Source: Flavobacteriaceae bacterium (GTDB taxonomy: Bacteria > Bacteroidota > Bacteroidia > Flavobacteriales > Flavobacteriaceae). From it: DNA of 5,791 nt. Of the stretch, positions 1-5,579 are shown one piece after another. The stretch spans positions 1-5,791 of the forward strand of contig JAUXCI010000170.1 of the NCBI GenBank assembly GCA_030618945.1, read 5' to 3'. How positions within the stretch are numbered: position 1 is the stretch's first letter; the number at the start of each line of letters is the position of its first letter. The translations under genes and the position numbers were made by a program. The notes beneath the pieces were generated by a model, which was given only the letters and a program-made list of their open reading frames with translations, did no database searches and was not told where the DNA came from.

Positions 1-153
1 AGTATTACCCATTTTCACTCAATCCACAAATCATTTTATTAGTCAAAATAATGCTATTAGTCGCTTGCATGTCACCTTCTGTCAACATACAGGTTAATAG
101 TTGAATTTAATTTTTACTTTAGCTGAGCAAGATGCAAACCTAAAAACATTCTT
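1..153. other. Upstream leader of the permease operon, no clear gene
   Basis: No convincing gene is visible here. Two + frames stay open from the left edge to stops near 97 and 104, but the peptides (about 32 residues) look like nothing known, so the tail of an upstream gene is neither supported nor excluded. The stretch is very AT-rich towards the permease start. An 8-base direct repeat, TATTAGTC, occurs at 37-44 and 55-62, 18 bases apart. The best match to a Bacteroidota -7 box (TAnnTTTG) is TAATTTTT at 108-115, but no TTG lies at a proper distance upstream, so I do not call a promoter. The operon's transcription start probably lies here, because the permease has no close upstream gene on its strand. 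Confidence 0.4.
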
Positions 154-1470
154 ATGCCACTACTTATAGTTATTCTGGGAATCATTTTACTTTTCCTACT
201 TATTGCGGTATTCAAACTGAATGCCTTTATTTCCTTTATCATCGTTTGTTTGCTAGTAGGAATCTTTCAAGGCATGCCTTTGGAAACCATAATCCCTTCG
301 ATACAAAAAGGTATCGGCAGCACTTTGGGCTTTTTGGTCCTTATTCTTGGCCTTGGAGCTATGTTAGGTAAACTTGTAGCCGATAGCGGCGCAGCCCAGC
401 GTATTACCTCTAAACTTGTTGATAGTTTTGGCGTTAAATATATTCAATGGGCGGTTGTTATCGCTGGTTTTATTGTTGGAATACCTATGTTTTATACCGT
501 TGGCTTTGTAATTCTAATCCCCTTGGTCTTTACGGTAGCCGCAGCCACCAACTTACCTCTTATTTATGTTGGACTTCCAATGTTGGCTTCACTTTCAGTA
601 ACCCACGGCTTTCTACCTCCTCACCCGGCTCCTACAGCCATTGCGGGGATGTTTAACGCAAGTATTGGTAAAACCTTGATGTATGGAACAATAGTAGCCA
701 TACCTGCCATAGTCATCGCGGGACCTTTGTTTTCAAGGACGATTAAAAACATAAAAGCAACTCCCCTACCAGAATTCTACAACCCGGTGCTATTAAAAGA
801 GGAGGAAATGCCAAAAATGGGCATCAGCGTTATTACTGCGCTACTACCTGTTATTTTGATTGGTTTCTCTACCTTGCTTGATTATATTCTCCCTCTTGAT
901 TTCCCTTTTAGAAATTTGCTTGTCTTTATTGGTAATCCGGCAATGGCCATGCTTATTTCAGTTTTGGTAGCTATTTACACCCTGGGCCTGGCTCGAGGAA
1001 AGAAAATGACAGAGGTAATGAGCTCGGTTTCAAGCTCTATTGCAAGTATCACCATGGTGCTATTGATCATCGCGGGGGCCGGTGCCTTAAAACAAATCCT
1101 GGTCGATAGCGGCGTTAGTGATTATATTGGCGAACTATTAAGAGATTCAAGCATTTCGCCACTCTTGCTTGCCTGGATTATCGCAACCATCATAAGAGTT
1201 TGCATCGGATCAGCTACGGTTGCTGGCCTAACTGCTGCCGGAATCGTTTTACCGCTTGTGTCAGGAACAGGAGTCAAACCTGAACTTATGGTACTTGCCA
1301 TTGGATCTGGAAGCTTAATGCTGTCGCACGTTAACGATGGAGGCTTTTGGTTGTTCAAGGAATATTTTAATCTTTCGGTTAAAGAAACCTTGTCTACCTG
1401 GACCGTTATGGAGACCATGGTAGGTGTTATTGGCATTATCGGTGTATTAATATTAAACCTATTCGTATAA
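154..1470 (+). CDS. GntP-family permease (gluconate/D-serine type H+ symporter)
   Basis: A 438-residue inner-membrane transporter, close to the usual family length (E. coli GntP and DsdX are about 440-450). Long hydrophobic segments run through the whole protein, broken by a polar central loop around residues 195-222. Family hallmarks are LPPHPAPTAIAGMF (154-167), the GSATVAGLTAAG block (352-363) and HVNDGGFWLFKEYF (392-405) near the C-terminus. The two halves resemble each other: LVADSG at 74-79 and LVDSG at 316-320 sit in matching contexts, as expected for a transporter built by internal duplication. Known GntP-family substrates include gluconate, other sugar acids and D-serine (DsdX). The sequence alone does not fix the substrate, but the downstream D-amino-acid enzyme favours a DsdX-like role. 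It is first in a tight operon, with the Rid gene 11 bases downstream. The start is the first ATG that gives a normal hydrophobic N-terminus; there is no Shine-Dalgarno sequence. Confidence 0.93.
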   Translation: MPLLIVILGIILLFLLIAVFKLNAFISFIIVCLLVGIFQGMPLETIIPSIQKGIGSTLGFLVLILGLGAMLGKLVADSGAAQRITSKLVDSFGVKYIQWAVVIAGFIVGIPMFYTVGFVILIPLVFTVAAATNLPLIYVGLPMLASLSVTHGFLPPHPAPTAIAGMFNASIGKTLMYGTIVAIPAIVIAGPLFSRTIKNIKATPLPEFYNPVLLKEEEMPKMGISVITALLPVILIGFSTLLDYILPLDFPFRNLLVFIGNPAMAMLISVLVAIYTLGLARGKKMTEVMSSVSSSIASITMVLLIIAGAGALKQILVDSGVSDYIGELLRDSSISPLLLAWIIATIIRVCIGSATVAGLTAAGIVLPLVSGTGVKPELMVLAIGSGSLMLSHVNDGGFWLFKEYFNLSVKETLSTWTVMETMVGVIGIIGVLILNLFV

Positions 1471-1481
1471 ATAGTTAAAAG

Positions 1482-1946
1482 ATGGAAAAACTAGTATCAG
1501 AAAGAATTGCGGAAATGAATTTACAATTCCCTCCGGCCCCTAAGCCTGCAGGAGTTTACCGACCCATCTTGGTCATTGACAAGTTCCTTTATGTTTCAGG
1601 GCAAGCCCCGGTTAACTTTGATGGCAGCCTAATGCAAGGTCGAGCAGGTGATAACTTGGATTTAGAGGCCGCCAAACTGGCCGCCAGACAGGTGGGTCTT
1701 ACGATGTTATCAACCATATTGACACATTTTGGAGACATTGATAAGGTCAAAAGAATTGTAAAAGTATTTGGTATGGTAAACTGTACGCCTGACTTTCAAA
1801 AACAACCCTTAGTAATGAACGGTTTTAGTGAGCTTATGGCTGATGTTTTCGGGAGAGAATACGGAATCGGAGTGAGAAGCGCCGTAGGCATGATGCTGCC
1901 CGACGGAATTCCAGTTGAGGTTGAGGCTATGTTTGAACTTTATTAA
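1482..1946 (+). CDS. Rid-family (YjgF/YER057c/UK114) enamine/imine deaminase, long subgroup
   Basis: A 154-residue cytoplasmic protein of the Rid family, which hydrolyses reactive enamines and imines such as 2-aminoacrylate, released by PLP-dependent dehydratases, to keto acid and ammonia. It is longer than classical RidA (about 130) because of an N-terminal extension. The PPAPKPAGVYRP block (17-28) and FLYVSGQAP (35-43) point to the longer YjgF-like subgroup. The C-terminal signature GVRSAVGMMLPDG (130-142) followed by VEVEAM (145-150) is intact, and Arg132 sits where E. coli RidA has the essential Arg105, so deaminase activity is plausible. The next gene begins 8 bases after the stop and encodes a PLP enzyme whose dehydratase chemistry would make exactly this kind of intermediate. 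I left the symbol blank because this is a Rid paralogue type, not certainly RidA itself. Confidence 0.92.
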   Translation: MEKLVSERIAEMNLQFPPAPKPAGVYRPILVIDKFLYVSGQAPVNFDGSLMQGRAGDNLDLEAAKLAARQVGLTMLSTILTHFGDIDKVKRIVKVFGMVNCTPDFQKQPLVMNGFSELMADVFGREYGIGVRSAVGMMLPDGIPVEVEAMFELY

Positions 1947-1954
1947 AATTCGCA

Positions 1955-3067
1955 ATGACTGATACATTGAACTGGTATGAATTACAAGATGAGGATACCT
2001 TGATCTCCCCATCATTGCTGGTATATCCCGACAGGGTAACAAAAAACGCGGAGGTCATGATCAAAATGACTAAGAATCCTAAACGTTTAAGACCTCATAT
2101 CAAAACGCATAAAATGGCCGAAATCATCGAGATTCAGATGAAAATGGGCATCCATAAATTCAAATGCGCCACCATTGCAGAGGCCGAACTACTGGCCATG
2201 TGCAAGGCCAATGATGTGCTACTCGCCATGCAACCGGTATCATTAGACATTGAAAGGTTTTTAAAGCTAATTGAAAAATACCCCAATACCATCTTTTCAA
2301 CTCTTGTTGACAATGAATATTCTTTGCAAGCCTTCAAGGCTGCTTTTGGCAAGCGAAAAATAAAACTTCAATTATGGCTTGACATCAACAACGGCATGAA
2401 CAGAACCGGGATAAGTCCGGGAATGCAGGCTCAAAACTTATACAAAACAATGGCAGATGACCCTGAAATCATTTTAAGGGGCCTTCACGTCTATGACGGG
2501 CACATCCATACCTCGGACCCATTAAAAAGACAAGCGGAATGTGATAATGACTTTGCTGCTGTTCAGGAAATGATTAAGGAGCTGGAACTTACTGGATATT
2601 TTGTACCTAAAACGATAGCAGGTGGCACCCCAACCTATCCTATTCACGAGAAACGGGAAAATGTAGAATTAAGCCCTGGAACAAGCCTACTCTGGGACGA
2701 AGGCTATGGGTCCAATTATACTGATATGAATTTTATTCCGGCTGCAGCATTGTTTACCAGAATTGTGAGTAAGCCAGGTGACAATTTACTCTGTTTTGAC
2801 CTGGGTCATAAATCGGTCGCTTCAGAAATGACATTACCAAGAGTTCGGTTTTTGGGAGATCAGCAATTCAAACAGGTATCCCAAAGCGAAGAACACCTAG
2901 TGATAAAATGTAAGAATTCACAGCAATACAATATAGGCGATGCCTTCTATGCCATACCCATTCACATCTGCCCTACAGTTGCAAAATACCCTAAGGTACG
3001 CATCGTGGAAAATCATAAAATAAAGGGCTCATGGGCTATAGCAGCCAGAGATCAAGAATTAAATTAA
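1955..3067 (+). CDS. PLP- and metal-dependent D-serine dehydratase / D-threonine aldolase family enzyme
   Basis: A 370-residue fold-type III PLP enzyme: an alanine-racemase-like N-terminal barrel followed by the metal-binding C-terminal domain of the D-serine dehydratase (DSD1)/D-threonine aldolase family. LRPHIKTHK (45-53) carries the expected PLP lysine, Lys50. LDINNGMNRTGI (142-153), HVYDGHIH (178-185), the glycine-rich AGGTPTYP loop (222-229) and SPGTSLLWDEGY (240-251) follow in the family order. HIC (337-339) supplies His337 and Cys339. As I recall, a His-x-Cys zinc pair marks eukaryotic D-serine dehydratase and bacterial D-threo-3-hydroxyaspartate dehydratase, while a characterised D-threonine aldolase uses His-x-Asp. 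Dehydration would give pyruvate, 2-oxobutyrate or oxaloacetate plus ammonia through an enamine. The adjacent Rid gene agrees with that; an aldolase would give glycine and an aldehyde and would not need it. Family is sure, exact substrate is not. There is no signal peptide, so it acts in the cytoplasm. Confidence 0.88.
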   Translation: MTDTLNWYELQDEDTLISPSLLVYPDRVTKNAEVMIKMTKNPKRLRPHIKTHKMAEIIEIQMKMGIHKFKCATIAEAELLAMCKANDVLLAMQPVSLDIERFLKLIEKYPNTIFSTLVDNEYSLQAFKAAFGKRKIKLQLWLDINNGMNRTGISPGMQAQNLYKTMADDPEIILRGLHVYDGHIHTSDPLKRQAECDNDFAAVQEMIKELELTGYFVPKTIAGGTPTYPIHEKRENVELSPGTSLLWDEGYGSNYTDMNFIPAAALFTRIVSKPGDNLLCFDLGHKSVASEMTLPRVRFLGDQQFKQVSQSEEHLVIKCKNSQQYNIGDAFYAIPIHICPTVAKYPKVRIVENHKIKGSWAIAARDQELN

Positions 3068-3083
3068 AACTTATCCTATTATT

Positions 3084-3539
3084 ATGAAATCATCAGTATA
3101 TCAATTATTTATATTTTTATTATTAATTTCTTGTTCGGAAAATAAAACGCCGAATATTGAAACTACAGAAACGGGACAAAGTCCAATTGAAGGAACCTGG
3201 AAACTTGTATACGCTGACATTAAAGAGAACGATTCTTTGCAGGTAAAAGACCTTAGCAAAACAGATTTTATCAAGATCATAAACGAAACACATTTTGCAT
3301 TCTTCAATCAAGAACAAGGTACAAGTGAAAATTTTGTAGCTGGAGCCGGGACGTATAAATATGACGGTGAGGATTATGTTGAAACCCTTGATTTTATCCC
3401 AGCAGTTGAATATCGAAAACACATTTTCCCATTTAAATTGGAAATCAAAGGAGATTCGTTGATACAACAAGGACACGAAAAAATTGAAAGTGCAAATCTT
3501 GACAGATTTATCCTTGAAAAATATATCAGAATAAAATAA
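3084..3539 (+). CDS. Small lipocalin-like lipoprotein, function unknown
   Basis: A 151-residue predicted lipoprotein. The N-terminus has Lys2, a hydrophobic stretch and the lipobox LISC, with Cys17 as the lipidated residue. The mature part opens with a short linker and then IEGTWKLV (35-42), typical of the first strand of lipocalin-like domains in Bacteroidota. Alternating strand-like segments follow, including GAGTYKYDGEDYVETLDF (87-104), FPFKLEIKGD (115-124) and a closing EKYIRIK. The pattern recalls the DUF4488-type lipocalin-like family, but I assign this from memory of the style, not a search. It should sit in the outer or inner membrane facing the periplasm; no strong acidic surface-export signal follows the cysteine. 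It lies 16 bases after the PLP enzyme and 15 before the dipeptidase, so it is cotranscribed with them. Its DNA looks more AT-rich than its neighbours (several 60-base lines I counted are 30-40% GC). A substrate-binding role is possible but unproven. Confidence 0.8.
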   Translation: MKSSVYQLFIFLLLISCSENKTPNIETTETGQSPIEGTWKLVYADIKENDSLQVKDLSKTDFIKIINETHFAFFNQEQGTSENFVAGAGTYKYDGEDYVETLDFIPAVEYRKHIFPFKLEIKGDSLIQQGHEKIESANLDRFILEKYIRIK

Positions 3540-3554
3540 TCTAAATAAATAGCT

Positions 3555-4619
3555 ATGCTCATCTTCGATGCACACTTAGACCTCTCAATGAATGCGATGG
3601 AATGGAATCGTGATTTAACATGGACCGTTGAGGACATCAGAAAAAGTGAATTAGGAATGACTGACAAGCCTGACAGGGCTAAAAACACAGTTTCTCTGGA
3701 CGCCATGAGAAAGGGAAATATAGGATTATGTGTTGCCACTCAAATTGCGAGGTATGTCAAAAAAGAAAGTTCCTTGCCCGGGTGGAACTCTCCGCAACAG
3801 GCCTGGGCACAAACTCAAGGCCAATTAGCCTGGTATAAGGAAATGGAAAGTCTTGGGCAAATGACGTCCATCACTACGCTCGCTGACCTTAAAAATCATT
3901 TAGAACTATGGGAAAACCCGCTACCGGATAGCCCAATAGGTTATATTCTCAGTTTGGAAGGAGCGGACTCCATAGTATCTATAAACCATTTAGAAAAATC
4001 CTATGAACAGGGTTTAAGAGCCATTGGACCGGCACATTACGGACCGGGAACCTACGCACATGGAACGGATTCTGTGGGCGGAATCGGGTACAAAGGAAAA
4101 GAATTGTTGAAAAAAATTGAAGAGTTGAATCTTATTTTGGACGCCACGCATCTTTGCGACCAAAGTTTTTGGGAGACCATGAAAGTTTATAAGGGGCCCG
4201 TTTGGGCAAGTCATAATAATTGCCGGAAGTTTGTTAATCACAACAGGCAATTCGCAGATGAACAAATAACTGAATTGATAGAAAGAAAGGCAGTGATAGG
4301 CATAGCCCTGGATGCATGGATGATGGTCCCTAATTGGCAGAGGGGTATCTCAACGCCTAAAAGCATGGGTGTTACCTTAGATCAAATGGTTGATAACATA
4401 GATCATATCTGTCAACTTGCAGGTAATAGTAAACACGTGGGAATTGGCACAGATTTAGATGGAGCTTTTGGAAAGGAACAATCTCCTTCTGACCTCGATA
4501 CCATAGCTGATCTTCAATCACTTCCCGAAAAGCTCAAAGACAAAGGGTTTAAGCAAACGGATATTGAGCAAATCATGCACAAGAATTTTATTAGATTTCT
4601 GCATGAAACATGGTCTTGA
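3555..4619 (+). CDS. M19-family (renal dipeptidase type) metallo-dipeptidase, cytoplasmic
   Basis: A 354-residue binuclear zinc hydrolase of peptidase family M19 (amidohydrolase superfamily). All expected metal and catalytic residues are visible: FDAHLD (4-9) gives His7 and Asp9, LSLEGAD (132-138) gives the bridging Glu135, DATHL (196-200) gives His199, ASHNNCR (218-224) gives His220, and GTDLDG (298-303) gives catalytic Asp300. Arg231 in HNRQ matches the substrate-binding arginine, with RQ where the classic family has RN. Characterised members cleave dipeptides and accept a D-residue at the C-terminal position. Unlike the mammalian enzyme it has no signal peptide: the first zinc motif begins at residue 4, so it acts in the cytoplasm on imported substrate. 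Last gene of the operon, it would feed free D-amino acids to the PLP enzyme two genes upstream. Other amide substrates cannot be excluded. Confidence 0.92.
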   Translation: MLIFDAHLDLSMNAMEWNRDLTWTVEDIRKSELGMTDKPDRAKNTVSLDAMRKGNIGLCVATQIARYVKKESSLPGWNSPQQAWAQTQGQLAWYKEMESLGQMTSITTLADLKNHLELWENPLPDSPIGYILSLEGADSIVSINHLEKSYEQGLRAIGPAHYGPGTYAHGTDSVGGIGYKGKELLKKIEELNLILDATHLCDQSFWETMKVYKGPVWASHNNCRKFVNHNRQFADEQITELIERKAVIGIALDAWMMVPNWQRGISTPKSMGVTLDQMVDNIDHICQLAGNSKHVGIGTDLDGAFGKEQSPSDLDTIADLQSLPEKLKDKGFKQTDIEQIMHKNFIRFLHETWS

Positions 4620-4634
4620 CCATAAGAAATCTAA
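4591..4634 (+). terminator. Nested inverted repeat across the dipeptidase stop codon, possible operon terminator
   Basis: A perfect 10-base inverted repeat pairs TTAGATTTCT (4591-4600) with AGAAATCTAA (4625-4634). Inside it a second hairpin pairs ATGGT (4610-4614) with ACCAT (4619-4623) around the loop CTTG. The stop codon TGA (4617-4619) lies in the inner loop and stem. No run of T follows, so this is not a classical intrinsic terminator. A third small hairpin, ACATC (4641-4645) with GATGT (4653-4657), comes just after. The position at the end of the five-gene cluster suggests a role in 3' end formation or mRNA stability. Confidence 0.4.
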
Positions 4635-4704
4635 ATAGAGACATCCTAAACAGATGTATACAATGCTATTATTAGTTTAGAATTGCTTTAAATTGATTGT
4701 TTGC

Positions 4705-4746
4705 TTGAAAATTTATTCCCTTATAAAGTACTTTTATTTAAATTTG
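4705..4746 (+). promoter_or_regulatory. Candidate Bacteroidota-type promoter for the MORN-repeat lipoprotein
   Basis: TTG at 4705-4707 is followed after 21 bases by TACTTTTA (4729-4736), one mismatch from the Bacteroidota -7 consensus TAnnTTTG and at an acceptable spacing. A perfect -7 match, TAAATTTG (4739-4746), lies ten bases further on but has no TTG at proper distance. A 10-base palindrome, AAAGTACTTT (4725-4734), overlaps the first -7 box and could bind a repressor. Either box would give a leader of roughly 35-50 bases before the ATG at 4789. Predicted from pattern only. Confidence 0.4.
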
Positions 4747-4788
4747 GCCTGGAAAACACCAAATTACGTATTGAAAAACACTCAAATC

Positions 4789-5430
4789 ATGAAAAATATA
4801 TTATTTGTATTGGGCCTTGGACTCCTTTTATCTTTTGGAAGTTGTCAAGGAGATAATCGTGTAGACAAAGCCAAACTTAAGATGTTGAAGGAAGTTTACT
4901 ACTTTGACGGAGCTAAATTCACGGGAGTTGCTTATGAAAATTACACCAATGGCAAAGTTAAAAATGAATGGACATTAGTCGAAGGAATTTTAAACGGCCC
5001 AAGTAGCAGTCATTATTCGGACGGGAAAGTTGATGAAAACATTTACTGGAAGGAAGGTTTTCAAGACGGGCCATATGAAAAATATTATAACAATGGCCAA
5101 TTGAAAATAAAATCGCAATACGCCCAAAGCAAAAAAGACGGGTATTTCGAGGCTTTTTACGAAAATGGTAAACTTTGGAGAAAGGGTAATTACGACAATA
5201 ACAAACTTGATGGATCAATAGATGAGTATTATGAAAACGGACAAGTGAGCTTAAGAGTTACCTGGAAACAAGACATAAAAGAAGGACCCTATGAAGAGTA
5301 TTATGAAAATGGTCAGGTCAAAGTGATTGGCTATTTTAAAAATGGCCAACGAGATGGGACATTCGAACGTTATATGGAGAATGGCGATTTAGAAGAGCAG
5401 GTTACTTACGAAAAAGGGAAAAAACTTTAG
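4789..5430 (+). CDS. MORN-repeat (YwqK-like) lipoprotein
   Basis: A 213-residue predicted lipoprotein. The frame is open back to a TTG at 4693, but I start at the ATG at 4789 because it gives a proper lipoprotein signal: Lys2, a hydrophobic core and FGSC with Cys19; the -3 Phe is a less common lipobox residue. From about residue 47 the protein is seven tandem MORN_2-type repeats of the form xYYENGQ...Y...G..DG. The central Gly falls at 55, 79, 103, 127, 151, 175 and 199, an exact 24-residue period. Such proteins are often labelled 'YwqK family antitoxin', but this one should be lipid-anchored outside the cytoplasm and no toxin gene is nearby, so that label would mislead. MORN repeats form extended beta-hairpin sheets, often for protein or lipid contact; the actual role is unknown. 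It has its own candidate promoter and seems separate from the upstream operon. Confidence 0.87.
   Translation: MKNILFVLGLGLLLSFGSCQGDNRVDKAKLKMLKEVYYFDGAKFTGVAYENYTNGKVKNEWTLVEGILNGPSSSHYSDGKVDENIYWKEGFQDGPYEKYYNNGQLKIKSQYAQSKKDGYFEAFYENGKLWRKGNYDNNKLDGSIDEYYENGQVSLRVTWKQDIKEGPYEEYYENGQVKVIGYFKNGQRDGTFERYMENGDLEEQVTYEKGKKL
4927..5427 (+). repeat. Seven in-frame 72-base MORN repeat units
   Basis: Units cover residues 47-70, 71-94, 95-118, 119-142, 143-166, 167-190 and 191-213 of the lipoprotein. Six are exactly 24 residues long and the last is 23, cut by the stop. Each has an aromatic pair, then (E/N/T/S)(N/D)G, and units one to six end in (N/D/E)G. Units 5 and 6 are the most alike: EYYENGQV is shared, and at DNA level GAGTATTATGAAAA recurs exactly 72 bases apart (5224 and 5296). 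The other units have diverged at DNA level, so the array is mostly old, with perhaps one younger duplication. Confidence 0.85.
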
Positions 5431-5463
5431 CTTGATTAGTATTTTTTAGTTCAAAAAGATCTT

Positions 5464-5485
5464 TCCAATTGGGCGGCCAATTGGA
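5464..5485. repeat. Perfect 9-bp inverted repeat between two genes (terminator or operator)
   Basis: TCCAATTGG (5464-5472) and CCAATTGGA (5477-5485) are perfect reverse complements around a four-base GCGG spacer, and each arm contains the palindrome CCAATTGG. It lies 33 bases after the MORN gene stop and about 35 before the candidate promoter of the next gene. No T run follows on the + strand. On the - strand the hairpin is followed by AAGATCTTTTTG, which resembles an intrinsic terminator tail, although no - strand gene is visible. A 10-base palindrome AAAGATCTTT (5455-5464) abuts the left arm. It may end transcription of the MORN gene or act as a protein-binding site. Confidence 0.5.
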
Positions 5486-5520
5486 CACAAGTATGTGATT
5501 AAGCGACAAATAAATGCATT

Positions 5521-5557
5521 TTGGTAATAGAAAACTCGGCTAATTTTACTAATTTTA
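5521..5557 (+). promoter_or_regulatory. Candidate promoter of the secreted-protein gene, with tandem 9-base repeat
   Basis: TTG (5521-5523), 17 bases, then TAATTTTA (5541-5548) fits the Bacteroidota promoter layout with one mismatch to TAnnTTTG. The nine bases CTAATTTTA occur twice head to tail (5540-5548 and 5549-5557), so a second -7-like box sits directly downstream, though at 26 bases from the TTG. The ATG of the next gene follows 22 bases after the repeat. Predicted from pattern only. Confidence 0.4.
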
Positions 5558-5579
5558 AGTGAAATCCAATTTTACTATC

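Noticed and set aside
447..656. 69-codon + strand frame inside the permease gene
   Set aside because: Out of frame with a strongly supported transporter, and its Cys/Trp/Tyr/Ser-rich composition looks like frame-shifted coding DNA.
1122..1436. 104-codon minus-strand frame opposite the permease C-terminus
   Set aside because: Shadow of the GSATVA and HVNDGGFW coding region; no domain or plausible start context.
3123..3739. Open minus-strand frames of 150 and 121 codons opposite the lipoprotein and the dipeptidase start
   Set aside because: They lie opposite well-supported genes, their peptides have no recognisable domain, and their length follows from AT-rich coding on the other strand.
50..4671. 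AATGCTATTA present both upstream of the permease (50-59) and upstream of the MORN gene (4662-4671)
   Set aside because: A shared 10-mer is expected several times by chance in an AT-rich window of this size, and the distances to the two starts differ.
4693..4788. N-terminal extension of the MORN lipoprotein from a TTG start
   Set aside because: The 32 extra residues would bury the lipoprotein signal inside the protein, and the stretch contains the candidate promoter boxes. ATG at 4789 gives a normal signal.
4789..5430. Toxin-antitoxin module based on the YwqK-like repeats
   Set aside because: No toxin-like gene is next to it in this window, and a lipoprotein signal does not fit a cytoplasmic antitoxin.
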